Source: Strongylocentrotus droebachiensis (lineage: Eukaryota > Echinodermata > Echinoidea > Camarodonta > Strongylocentrotidae). Taken from it: a stretch of DNA of 64,000 nucleotides. The notes beneath the pieces were generated by a model. It did no database searches and was not told where the DNA came from. It saw nothing but the letters and a program-made list of their open reading frames with translations. Positions 35,310 through 46,599 of this stretch are shown here, piece by piece; the stretch's first letter is position 1, and each line of letters opens with the position of its first letter. The stretch covers positions 248,001-312,000 of the forward strand of contig JAVYIG010000060.1 in assembly GCA_035222895.1 (NCBI GenBank), in the 5' to 3' direction. The position numbers and the translations under genes were made by a program.

Positions 35310-37420
35310 GGAGGCGGCATGCCGTGTCACATTCATCTGTTTGCCGAATGGAGAGTAGTGAGGGATGTTTCCGAAGCTATTGTCAGAAGAAAGGGACAAG
35401 TCATGAAGTTTCCTACAAGTTACAACAAGGCAAAAAGTGAATACTATTCAGAAGCAGTTTTTCCAGTACTGCAGATTTCCAGGAGTTGCTGTTGATGGGA
35501 CACATGTTTACATCAGGAGCCCTGGTGGGGCAAGAGCCAGGTACTACTTCAATAGGAAAAACAGGTACTCCATCGATGTTCAGGTGAGAATAAATGAATA
35601 CATCATGACTGGATCCAGCACGGCTTTCCCTTTAGACCTTTTTTTTGTACCTTGCAAAATTTTCACATAAGATATATACACTCTCCAGTCTTGTGTGTTG
35701 TACATCCATGCTAATTCATTGGTGACCAATGTAAGATTTCTAGTGGCCAAATGGATATTAAAGTAATATTCGCGTACAGGTACTCATTTCACTGCCTTTG
35801 TACACAGTTAAGAATATCCAATGGATAGTTAAACTTAAAAATCCTAACACTCGTTAATATCTTTTTAACGAAAGGGAAATTTGAAAAATCAAAACTTGTT
35901 CCATCCTTCTATTGGCAATGCAGATATGACCTCTAGATTTCTGATATTTTTGTGATGGCCATGGCAATTGGGTCACTGTTTTTGCCATTGATCAATGAAA
36001 GAAAAAACAACAAAGAGAAGCATGTAAATTGATCAATGGCAATTACCACTATATATTTTAAACTATAGAAAAACAAACAGGTTCATTTCCAATAAAAAGA
36101 TGCGAGATTGGGTACACCCTCCCCACCCCCCCCCCACACACAAAGCATTTGTTGTTTTAGGCTCGAAATGTTTTGTTAAAAGTAAGATTATTTTTGTTTA
36201 CATTGTTACAAGATAAACAATGAAAACATGAGTTAAAAATGAAGAAATACTTCATCAGTCAATAAATATAGGGTAATTAGCATTTTCTTCCAATTTTTGT
36301 TGTATAAATAGATATTGAAAAGCAATTATCACATATTCAACTGCATTTGCATTAATTACCATAAATAACAAGTGAAATTTATACATTTCACGGCCTATCT
36401 GAAGTGTGAAATGAGTGAGTTTTCATAACTAATGAATGCCAACATGTTATTTCATATTGACAGGTTGTCTGTGATTATGCTGGGAAAATAACTAGTATCG
36501 TTGCAAGGTGGCCTGGACTGGTAGCAGCCACGATGCCAGGATCTTTTTTGAGTGTGCACTGAATTGACAGCTTCATGCTAGGGCATATGAATAACAGTTG
36601 ATTCTTGGAGATAGACTATAGGGTAGGTAGATTATTTCTTTATATGAAAACATTTGTTTATTCTTTTTCTTAATCAATCTTGTTTCCTTTTTTGTATTTG
36701 GCCAACATGTGACATGTTAGGAATGTTCATTTGGTGATATAGTAACAACTCGCATTAAGTAATTAATTCAAACGAGCTCATGTGCTTTTAAATTTCAGTT
36801 CACAAATCACAATTAATGTTTTTGATATCTGGATGCAACTTGATTAGTTTGTTGTCAAGTGGAACCTCATAGTTTTTGTATTAGTGACACAGGATTGAAT
36901 AATTCCTGATTATGTGTACAATACATTGTATCCTTTCTATAGTATTACCCCCCCCCCCCCACCCCCCTCCAAGAAAAAAAATGAACAAGTTGAAATTAAG
37001 AATATTGTTTATGATATTGTTTATTTTGTCCATTCGATTTTGCAGGTATCCATGCCTTCTCTGCCTCATCAGAAGCCATTTCTTCATTCAGAGGGTCGAC
37101 CACAGATGTGCTTTAAAGGCCATCTGTACTAGTTCAGCCAAAGAGGATTAGACAACCCAGCGAGGTCACTGACGGGAGGCTATCTCATCAATTCATTTCT
37201 CAATTAACATAAGAAAAAGAGGATCATGGGGGATTAACAGGCACAGATTGGGGAAGTTTTCTATATAGAGGTAGCAAGTAGCTACAAGTAGTACAGTGGG
37301 GCTTTAACACTTCACACACAAAAGAGGGAGATGTGTGATTGAGCGCATATTTATTAAATGCAAGGATGAGGACGTTCCATGCCTCATCAATCTAAGAGAG
37401 AAGGTCGACACTTCTTAATT
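35310..37420 (+). pseudogene. PIF/Harbinger (HARBI1-like) transposase, multi-exon pseudogene
   Basis: The DDE nuclease is still readable across at least three exons. Exon one runs from about 35310 to 35582: VSHSSVCR, then a frameshift into VVRDVSEAIVRRKG, then a second frameshift near 35439 into RFPGVAVDGTHVYIRSPGG, where the first catalytic Asp sits in VDGTHV. It ends at a CAG/GTGAGA donor. Exon two follows TTGACAG at 36464-36622: VVCDYAGKITSIVARWPG, then a frameshift into HDARIFFECALN with the second Asp, then stops and LILGDRL. Exon three starts after TTTTGCAG at 37046 (YPCLLCLIRSHFF). A further segment at 37312-37416 reads THKRGRCVIERIF, matching the block with the catalytic Glu. The splice sites keep phase, but at least three frameshifts and several stops make it dead. 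It lies inside the 33205-39606 TIRs. Confidence 0.85.
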
Positions 37421-38409
37421 ATTTTTATGCTTTCCTGTTGCCCATATTGGGGAAATTCACGTTGTGCAAATATAGCATTGGTTTGGCCAAGTATAGCCTA
37501 AAACAGGTAACACTGGAGCTTACTAACAAGCATTTATTGCTTTCTTAGCTTTCAAGTAAAATAACCACCACTATCTATCTATTTAGTGAGCTATACATTA
37601 TTTAATTAAGGATTCCACACAAATTTTCAATGTATACGGTAATAAGTTATAAAATACAGATTTAACTCAATTGCAACTGGAATTACCTCAAAATGTATTT
37701 CAAAATACGGCCCCTCCCTGGTGTTCCCACAATACTTCGTAGTTATGCAGCATTACATCAAGAACCTGGGTGTTGAACTGTTGAATATTTATGAAAATTG
37801 TTGATGTTATGTTTAGTTGATAAGTATTTGTTGTCACTCTGACGATATTTGTAATTAAGTGTTCTCTATAGATTAAATGCACCCGATTTAACTATAATTA
37901 GCATTGTATACACTGCTGAGTTGAGGGGTGGGTCAATATAAATTATTTGGTTGTCAGCTAGGGGAGAGTATTCGAACAAATATTATTTACTGTACTAAGC
38001 GAAGTCAGAATTAAAGAACTTTTATGTGCACATTTGAATTTTCGTCACCCATTTTGTTGTATTTCTGATTTTCTTTCTGCTAATAGCGCTACAGTGAGAC
38101 TTTTAATTGGCCTTCCAGAGCCTCTCTTAACCTCTAGTGGGCTATATTTCATATAAGCATGCTACAAAATTTACAAATGTGAACTGCATTGTTTGAACAA
38201 ACGGTAGATTACTATTGTGTTGTATGCTCAATTATTTATGTAAAACATGAAAATACAAATACAATATTCTTGCTTTCATATATTTACAAAGATAACTGAA
38301 ATAGATATGTGTCAGATTATCTCTCTCTCTTTCTCCCTTTTTTTTGGGGGGGGGGGGGGGGTGCAGATGTGTGTGTTTGCAGTTTGCATGGTTTTGCATT
38401 ATGTGTTTC

Positions 38410-38790
38410 ATTGCAAAAAAGAAGAAGAAGAGAGAGAGAGAAAGTTGAATAGAGAGAGAGAGGGGACAAAGAAAAAAATTAATAGAGAGAGAAAGGGAGG
38501 GAGAGAGAGAAAGATGAATAGAGAGAGAGGGGAGAAAGAAAAAGAATTAATAGAGAGAGAAAATGAGAGAGAGAGAACAAAAATGGGTATAGAAAGAGAG
38601 AGGAGGGACGGGGACAGAGAAAGAGACAGGGAGGGAGAGAGAGAAAGATGAATAGAGAGAGAGGGGAGAAAGAAAAAGAATTAATAGAGAGAGAAAGGGA
38701 GGGAGAGAGAACAAAAATGGGTAGAAAGAGAGAGGAGGGACGGGGACAGAGAAAGAGACAGGGAGGGAGAGAGAAAGAAAAGATGGCCAT
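38410..38790 (+). repeat. GA-rich microsatellite/minisatellite
   Basis: GAGAGA runs are organised in higher-order units of about 60-130 bp containing AAGATGAATAGAGAG and GAGGAGGGACGGGGACAGAG. Glu/Arg-rich frames on the plus strand and Ser/Leu-rich frames on the minus strand are repeat artefacts. Confidence 0.9.
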
Positions 38791-39429
38791 AGAGGAAATT
38801 TTTTAAAATTAATATTATATGGAAGAAATCATTTACCAGTTACAATTTTGATGTGAAAAAAATAGCCAGTTGGGGAAACAAACGGGGAACTAGTTAAAAT
38901 AATAATTGATTGACCATTCTAACAAAATAACTATATAGATCTATAGTAATTAACAATTGCAATCAAATGAATTAATATATTAATCACAATAAAAACTTAA
39001 TTCATATTAAATCGTTATTATTATTATTATTATTATTAGGTGATTTTATTGATAAGAATTTGTAACCCCCAAAACAATAAGACTCTTACAGTTAATTTAA
39101 AAGAGCCCTTGACAACCTTAGATGTATTAATCTAACGAAGGTTTTCAGGTGCCGATGTCAATTTGTTCTGGGTCAGATTGAGTGCTTCACCAGCACCACA
39201 CAAATGTGAGTACGTGGGGCACTATCTGCATCGGTGCGCCAGTTTGGTTCGATTAATTCATGAAAATGCAATTCAAAAGTTTATTTCAGAGATGTTCTAA
39301 CCATCATCTTTTCAAGATTGCTCATTAAGATGTCCGGATCGTACTAAGAATGCTTAGTTTAACAGTTTTTTCAATTCTTAACATTTAAACCCTAGCCCAT
39401 ACAAATTATGTTAGAAACCCTATGGCTGA

Positions 39430-39606
39430 GACTAGTTTTACAAACCTTGGTCTGAGGTTTGGGAATTACAGACCAAGGTTTATACAAACCTTCCTTTGTG
39501 GAATGGGTTTGAGGACAAACCAAGTTTGAGCTCAGACCAAGGTTTGTACAAACCTTGGTCTGATCAAACCGGGTTTATCCTCGGACTTCCGTTGTGAATT
39601 CGGGCC
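39430..39606. repeat. Right TIR and subterminal repeats of the Harbinger element
   Basis: ACAAACCTTGGTCTGAGG and CAGACCAAGGTTTGTACAAA recur in both orientations up to the terminal GTTGTGAATTCGGGCC. Confidence 0.8.
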
Positions 39607-39609
39607 AAT

Positions 39610-40270
39610 AGGTTTGCAATAGTTGGATTGCGTGACCTTTAAATTCGTTTTCCGTTTTTGTTCTTCTTCATAGTATATATTAAGCAATTTTCATTTGTTA
39701 TCATTGACCACTGAACTTGCCGTTTTAATATGCATGCCGCGATACTATGAATAAACTATGAAAAGAAAACCCTCGAAAATATCCCTGGATGACAGATATG
39801 ACTTGATTAAAATTCCCACCAGAACCTAAACAGCACGCAGCATTGAAAAAGTTGCTCCAAAAGTCAGCCCAATTGTTTAATAACTTCACGATCAAGACTC
39901 GATCCGTTGGCCGCATTTTGACAAAGATCAATCACACAATCATGGACATGGATTGGGATTCCCGAAATATCTCTTCTTGAACAATCATGGCTAATCCAAG
40001 GAAGTCGGAAGCAGCCGTCAAGGAAGTTTGTGGATACGTACATTGCGCAGGGTACATAGCACACAGGTATTACGTGCAACGCGCGCTGCATACATGCCAT
40101 GTACACTGGAAGTATGGATGTCCCGTAAGTGGCTCGAAATTACATATACGAATTGGACATCCGGGCATTTGAGGGTTATTGGGGAAAGCGATAATTAATC
40201 TGGAATGAAATCACATGAAAAGAATGTGAACGAAAGATTATATGAATCATATTTTCAAACAATACAAATA
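39610..40270. other. Unassigned interval
   Basis: No coding frame or mobile-element end was recognised. A TACGTACATTGCGCAG / GCGCGCTGCATACATG stretch near 40030-40100 is locally GC-rich but not diagnostic. Confidence 0.35.
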
Positions 40271-40279
40271 TAATCGTTG

Positions 40280-41060
40280 GACCCCCTCATGGTCATATTA
40301 ATTTATTTAGTGACGATTTAGACAAATGCCTTAATACTCTTTCTGGAGAATGTAACAAATCACATTTAACCTGCTGTCTGATAATTACTATCATGATAAA
40401 CTTCTTCATATGACTTATTACAATAGTTGTTATCCACATATTAGAAGTTCAACCATAATCGATGGTCAATCTTCGACCCTTATAAATGACAGTTATTCTT
40501 TCTCGAATATTTGATGAAGACAATAGTACTGACTTACTTCATGAAAAAAAGTATGATCATCTGACAATTTTTGTGATATGTAATAATTATATTTCCATGA
40601 AAAACTCAATTAATCAACTATGAACAGGTGACTGCAAAGGTGATATAGCTACAGAAGAATGGTTGAAGTGTAACACAAACATTGCATCCACAAAAGTTAA
40701 TATGACATTACAGCTGTATTATAGCAACAATCTCCCGCTATTATCATCTAACAAAAAGTAAATGCAGTTGAATACCATGGATAACAGAAGCAATTAAAAA
40801 ATGTATACATACAAGGAATAGACTCAATAAAGATTATAAAACTTTCCCTTATGTTTATAACAAAACAGAAATATCAAACATACCAATATTGATTAACTGA
40901 CATCATTTGAACTTCTTGTACAATGTGCTATTTAGAAAATAAACTAAAGTGAAATCAAATAGGAAATGAACATAGCAGATTATAGATTATTTGATTTGCC
41001 AAAAATAAAAAATAATTGTCCAAATAATAATTTTACATGGATGATATAGTTAAAAACTCT
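40280..41060 (+). pseudogene. Strongly decayed LINE endonuclease and linker, jockey-like
   Basis: Traces of a LINE polyprotein can be followed across frames. DDLDKCLNTLSGECNKSHL near 40309 matches the start of the endonuclease 3' half. SSTIIDGQSSTLINDSYS near 40448 matches the usual PTRI-SSTLIDNIF block before the second half of the active site. PWITEAIKKCIHTRNRLNKD near 40779 matches the linker between endonuclease and RT. No RT remains downstream. It may belong to the same family as the truncated LINE at 57793-59040, where the RT is present; that link is inference. Confidence 0.55.
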
Positions 41061-43789
41061 AAAGGAGCAGTTTGTACCTTTAATTCCTTTTTTTAGTTAT
41101 AAAACATAATCCCTAATTTAGCAAATAAATTTCATAAATCAAACTAATGAAACAAAACATTAGTTAACTACATCTTTTTATTACAAAATAAGGTCCTTCG
41201 CGTTTGCACTGGTTTATCTTTTGTTTTCACACAAGTCCATAATTTGAAAAATAACTTGATAATCCTCAGCATATATTTAACCAATATTTACTGCTCATAT
41301 TTAAATACTAAAACTAATATGCCCCCACTTAAATTTCAAAACGTGTTCACAATAGAAAGCACCATTTAATCGTAGCCCACCCACAATTATAATAACTGTA
41401 ATCTATATAAAACAACATTACTGCTTGTACATAGAATAATTAAACAACATTTGTGTATCAACTTTCAGTCTTTGTCATAATTGCTTTTTATCCCTGTATA
41501 TATTTCTTTGATTGCAATACTCATTTTGTTAATAATCATCATCATAATCAGAATATTCGCATGCTCTCAATTATTTTTCAATTCTGCTTTACAAACTATA
41601 TATTTCTTCTCGTATAAGGCTGTCATATTGTCACGCATTTTGGTTCCAATTAGACTCCTTCTTCCGAAAATGTTTTTTGACCATGCATTGATTGGATGTA
41701 AAGGCATAGGAACAAAAGGCAATCGCCAAATAAGAAACATGTTGCCCATATAGCAAAATATTTAGGGCCCATCTGGGTTTTGTCGGGGCTAACTGGAACC
41801 CATACGGCCCGTAAACAAACGAGATGTTTAACAATTTAGCAATTTAAATTTAGAGACCAAGTGCGATATATTTCAATTGGATTCGAATTGCATGGTGCGA
41901 ACGGTATGCCCCATATTAAAACCATATATATGCCAACAAGTTGGGCTTTCCCACTCCGAGCCCTCAAGTACCAACACATATATGGACCCCTTATCAAATC
42001 CATGTGGGTTTGGGGTGGAGAAAATAGCGCATCAAGCATTGGCTGGGCCTAACTATAGACAGATATGGATCCCACATGGGATCTACATAGGTTTCAAGTA
42101 AATATTGTTTTTATTCATAAATAGCCATGTATGAAGTTTTTTTTGGGTAGTTGTAGAGTTCTAAAATTAGGAATAGACAGTTATGAACCAAGTGCTGCAG
42201 GCGATATGCTTGCAGTCGGCCAGCGGGCTTCTATATATTTATATTTTTTCAAATTGCGTCACGAACAATTCATGGCTTTTTTAACAGTTGAATATTTTCT
42301 GGTTCTGTAAATGTACAGTTTAATTAAGAAGATCTATATTAAGTAATGTAAAGTACATGCATGTTTTGAAGTACTATTTGTGTCAGTATTTCTACTTGTT
42401 CTACTTTTTATTCGACGATTGCAGCGTATTTTTAATATGCAGTGATTTGGAGAAAAAAACTGCTCTGAATTTATCACTTTCGACGATGTTTTTGATTAAA
42501 TGTTACATGTAAATAATATAAAAAGGAATTACATGTTGACATACCAAGGACAAGGTATGGTTTATTCTTGCTATCCTTTACAATTTATAGTTTGAAACTA
42601 TTTGCAGACCATTACTACTTGTCTTCTAACATTTAATGCAGTCACATGCATATTGTGCCCACCGCTTATAATGTCTAGCCTTGGGCTTAGGTAGTCATGC
42701 AAGGTTACGCTTTCTTTCACAGCACGGAGCAGGATCAAGGATTCTCAAGGTTCCACATCAGGGAGCAGGGTCAATGAGCCTCGGGGTCCATCAACAGCAA
42801 CGCCAACAGCAGAGAAATTTACACCATGTGCCAGTAACTTAGTAAGTAAATAAAGAAGGTTCATACATGATTTAGTGGTTTTCTGATTGCTGTATCAGGC
42901 AAGACTTCAAGTTCGCACATTGTTTCAGTTTACATTTTGTATGAAGATACATATCAAACAGAAGTATAAGAGGGAAATTCCACACCAGGAATATGTTTCC
43001 AAAGCAAGGAACACTAAACATATTATAGTAAGGAACTAAGGATCACAAGAAGCAGGGTCAAGAGTTTCCTCCCGACTCTACATGCGAAAAATTAACGGAC
43101 AATGCACTATATTCGCGTCGGCCACGCCGCGGTGTATGGAACAGATGAAGTGAAGCCGTTCATTGACGCTGCAACGGGTGTTTATTAGTAGTCAAATATA
43201 AGTTTTGAGAATAAAACGGAAACCAGAAATATACATAAATAATTATGAAATGACACATGTTTGTGTTCGTGTTATTCTCAAAACTTAAGCACGACTATTA
43301 TTATGCACTGGTTTTAGCGGCAGCGAACTGGCGAAGCGCACATCGGCTATGTACAGCTTGGGAGCTAGTGGTTCGTATGTTAATTTCGTATTTGTGCACC
43401 CATATTGCCTATTTAGGAATGAAGTTGACCTATGGTCATGTCGTTACATTGTAAATAAAACGGTGTGGAATATATCAGAAAGTTGATAATGTAGCATATG
43501 AGTATTGATGTGTACTGCAAGGTTCTAGGGTTATCAAAATGATAACATAATTGGCCCAGTCTTAGCAAAGTAACATGCACTTTAAACAGAAAGATGCACA
43601 TGGGACTACACAAACATGTGGCATACAAATCGGTCTTCATGTTTATTCCATAACTTGTCATATTTAGAATTTGACGGCATTTGAAGAGCCATGATTTTCA
43701 GGAAACTACTTTTTGTATAATGTTCTTCCACACTTGCGTATTAACAATGATAACGCTCCTAAATTATTGTTCACCTCTCCCCAGAACTT
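41061..43789. other. 2.7-kb AT-rich interval without recognised genes
   Basis: Scattered related phrases (CATATATGGACCCC, ATATGGATCCCACATGGGAT, TCCATGTGGGTTTGG) at 41750-42100 suggest an old dispersed repeat of CATG-centred palindromes. A segment at 42720-42835 follows a TTTCTTTCACAG acceptor-like sequence and is open, but it has no recognisable product. No gene is called. Confidence 0.35.
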
Positions 43790-43839
43790 AACCTTTGTTT
43801 TTAATGTTGCTCCTAGCCAGGCATACACATTTTTTCCCC

Positions 43840-44260
43840 CAGGATTTAGATACAATATTCATTCACTTGGAGACATTTACGGGGAGAAATAGGCAGGCGC
43901 GATCCACGGGCCGAATTTACCGGCCCGCCCCCCCCCCCCCTAGTCCCCCAAAACGGTAAAAAATAGGATAGTAACGTAAATTCTACCTTTTTTAGAACAA
44001 AAAACAAAAGCGGACCCCCTGACCCCCCCCCCCCAAAAAAAAAAAAAAAAAAAAAAAAAACAAACAACCAACAACAACAACAACATCAAACAAACAAACA
44101 AACAAATATATATATATTTTTAAAATTTGGCCCCCCGAAATAAATTAGTGTAACTCCTCTCCAGCATCCCCCCCCCCCCCCGCTTTTTCACCGGCCGGCT
44201 GAGTCGGCGCCCAAAAAATCCCACAAAAACTGGACCCCCCCCCCAAAAAAAAAAAAATGT
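43840..44260. repeat. Homopolymer and low-complexity block
   Basis: C-runs of 10-14 (43926, 44025, 44170, 44233) alternate with an A-run of about 27 near 44035-44060, CAA/CAAA microsatellites and a TA run. These resemble the interiors of several short C-rich MITEs. Glycine-rich reverse-strand frames are artefacts. Confidence 0.75.
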
Positions 44261-44407
44261 GCTTTTACCATAAGTTCCGTGGTGCTGATCTCGTGACTCA
44301 AACTGATTATTAATCTTAGGTGTGAATTTGTGATTGTTTAGGTGTGAAAAATGAGTTATTCTTGGGTGTCTTGATGATTTCACAGTTACCATTTAAGTTC
44401 AGTGGCG

Positions 44408-44542
44408 ATAATAATAATAATAATAAAAATAGCCTAATAGTCCACTCCAAATTTTATTAAACCGAAACGGAAATTCTTTTTGCCCAATTGATCGTGAGCC
44501 CGGCAGCCACTGAGCAGCGCCAGATCGACGTTGCTCTATCCC
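44408..44542 (-). mobile_element. SINE tail, 5' truncated
   Basis: The 135 bp match the body and ATT tail of the SINE at 838-1102 almost base for base (for example CCCGGCAGCCACTGAGCAGC). The tRNA head is absent, as expected from 5' truncation during target-primed reverse transcription. Confidence 0.85.
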
Positions 44543-45345
44543 GTGACTGTTGGCATATTTCCATTTGCACCAGTTGATAACTGGTCCAGGCGCGTTCGCA
44601 GGCGGGGGGTTTTGGGGTTAAACCCCCCCCCCCCCTCGAGTTTTTTTTATGTGTATGTTTTATGTATGTTTTTTTGGAAACCCCCCCCCCCCTTTTGATT
44701 TTAAAACCCCCCCTTGAAAAAAATCCTGCGTACGCCACTGAACTGGTCTGTGTGCATATTTCCAGTTGAACCAGTTGACACCAGTTATTTTGCATATTTA
44801 AAGTGGGGTGCGTGCGGATCTATGTTTTGTTAATATTATTTATCTGAATTTACAGCATATTTCTTAATTACTGATGATTTAGTTATATGCAATTCATTTC
44901 GAAAATACTACAAATATAAATTGCCAGTTATTAAAACATTTCTCTACTTCGTATGCATTACATTTAATGAAACATTAATAAGGGAAACATTAACTATGAA
45001 CTAAAACAATTTTAATAAAATACAAGTATATGGAAACATTTCGATTAATTAAATAATTTAATTATACTTATTAACAATGCCTTTACATTGGAAAAACAGA
45101 CGAACCAGTATTTAAGTGTTGGTGCCATTCGCAATTAACAAGTACAAAGTAAAGTACTAATTAAGTTTGTCAACTGGCCTGGAGGTTCAACTGGTTGGAA
45201 GTTTTACCAAATGTTCTACTGGCTCAGCTAGACAAGTTGAATTCTAACTGGCCTGGATCAACTGGATCATATAGCCCATTTCAATTTCCAGGTTTACCAG
45301 TTCGTTGGAATTAACTGGTTCATCAACTGGACCAGTTGCAACTAG
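44543..45345. repeat. Segment with clustered AACTGG/CCAGTT motifs
   Basis: The hexamer AACTGG or its complement CCAGTT, often as CCAGTTGA or AACTGGTC, occurs many times at 44570-44790 and again at 45170-45340, with an ordinary AT-rich middle. Dense short motifs at two ends of a segment are the layout of a DNA transposon with subterminal binding sites. I could not find clean TIRs. A 154-bp MITE is inserted at 44587. Confidence 0.5.
44587..44740. mobile_element. 154-bp MITE with perfect 8-bp target duplication
   Basis: It is flanked on both sides by AACTGGTC (44579-44586 and 44741-44748). The left end is CAGGCGCGTTCGCAGG and the right end, reverse complemented, is CAGTGGCGTACGCAGG. The interior is three C-runs separated by A/T-rich spacers. 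An 8-bp duplication fits hAT- or P-type transposases; the CAG start suits hAT. It is non-coding. Confidence 0.88.
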
Positions 45346-45549
45346 CTATTCCTTCTGGGTTGTTTGCACCCTCCTTACCCCCCCCCCCCCACCCGCTCTA
45401 ATCCAAAACTGCTTCTGGCGCGCCTGGACATGACTATGAAGGATCCACAACACGATGTTCAGGAACGGGATAAGAACGTCATTATTTTGGTTCATTTACT
45501 GTGTAACATTTGCGTAATTTTTGGGCTGTGGGTTACATTAGCATATTTC

Positions 45550-45975
45550 CTCTTCGACGTATATTTCACGTGAATGAAGAACAGGATTCATCTAAAGTCA
45601 GCCTCTTAATATTTAAGTGAATTTCACGCAGATATTTTGCTAAAACTATCACTAACGCTTCACGTGTTCCTGTGACGCGATTCTAAAACTTCTAAAGAAT
45701 GTGATAATGTCGTTTATGAAGATGCAATTTCATAACCAAACAAGACGGGAGTATTAGGTTTACAAACCAAGGTCTCCAAGGTAGGGATAATCACGTTAAT
45801 ACAATGGTGATATTCCAGTGACAATTGCGTGATTTAGTGTACGTGTTTTATAAGTGACCTTTTGCAAGAAACGTGTTAGCACAATCACGTAAATGTCAAG
45901 TACTTGAAGAACGTAAATCTGTTCAAGTCGATACCTTGATATTGACGTGATTTTCACGGGAATTTGGGAAGGAAC
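45550..45975. repeat. Segment with clustered CACGTGA-type motifs
   Basis: TTCACGTGAAT, TTCACGCAG, CTTCACGTGT, AATCACGTTAA, ACGTGTTAG, AATCACGTAAA, GACGTGATTTTCACG and similar words recur about ten times in 420 bp on both strands. This looks like the subterminal zone of another, unidentified TIR element. There is no coding frame with a known domain. Confidence 0.4.
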
Positions 45976-46255
45976 TGTATATACATTGTGTACGTTTATA
46001 CTCTAAAATGAATACCTGATGCTCAAAAGGTACAAATATAATAACAGTTTGTAACAAATGTCAGTCTTCGAAGGCTCCTCACAATATTAAATTGCACTTG
46101 GTAAGAATAATGTAACTCAAAAGCTCAATAGCTTATTATAAGAAGCTGCTACACGTCGAACAAGCACTCTTTAGTCCACACAAAAAGTTTGTCGCGATTT
46201 TTTACTTTTTAATTTAGTATATCATCTAATGATATTGGACAAAGTCTCCACTAAA

Positions 46256-46510
46256 AGACTCAAATATAGACTTGTCCTAAGAATGAAACCCACAAGATAC
46301 CCCAAAATTGCCGTGGGAGGAAATGTCACAGGAAACCGACCCAGAGGCCGTCCACCCAAAAGATGACTTGACTGCATCTCAGAGGACTGCAAAGCAAGAT
46401 CCATACCAAGACTGACAGATGCATCAAGACTGGCTGCGGACAGAAAAACTTGGCATACCATCACCATACAGAAGCCATCACGAGGCCTGTGGCCTGCGAG
46501 GACGGCATAA
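46256..46510 (+). pseudogene. C-terminal fragment of a LINE ORF2, RTE/endonuclease-RT type
   Basis: One frame reads RLKYRLVLRMKPTRYPK, then GNRPRGRPPKR, an internal stop, then LDCISEDCKARSIPRLTDAS and a terminal taa. The basic GKRPRGRPxKRW motif followed by a tryptophan helix and a WR-type end is the conserved C-terminus of RTE-like and related LINE polyproteins. The stop is TGA exactly where the conserved Trp (TGG) is expected. The apparent 97-codon frame on the opposite strand is a shadow of this. The upstream RT is missing. Confidence 0.65.
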
Positions 46511-46599
46511 GTCAATTAGTAAGTCTTTTTTTGCAGGGACAGATGATCAGCCTTGTTTGGGGATCCTCTCTCTGGGAAGTTGTTAGCAAAAAATTGAAA

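Larger units (their letters stand above)
33205..39606. mobile_element. 6.4-kb PIF/Harbinger DNA transposon, inactive
   Basis: The left end is GGCCCGAATTCACAAAGC and the right end, reverse complemented, is GGCCCGAATTCACAACGG. The flanks are AAT at 33202-33204 and 39607-39609, a 3-bp duplication. Subterminal repeats of TTTGAG-TCAGACCAAGGTTT lie at 33215-33440, where a block of about 102 bp is tandemly repeated, and at 39430-39590. The interior carries a multi-exon transposase pseudogene on the plus strand at 35310-37420 and a GA-rich repeat at 38410-38790. Confidence 0.88.

Noticed and set aside
38247-38790. Glu/Arg-rich protein and a reverse-strand Ser/Leu-rich protein.
   Set aside because: Both are translations of a GA-rich repeat.
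42720-42835. Possible host exon after a good splice acceptor.
   Set aside because: No matching donor with a continuing frame, no recognisable protein and no neighbouring exons.
45364-45573. A 69-codon frame with a hydrophobic C-terminal stretch as a small membrane protein.
   Set aside because: It begins in a C-run, has no family resemblance that I can see, and is within range of chance open frames.
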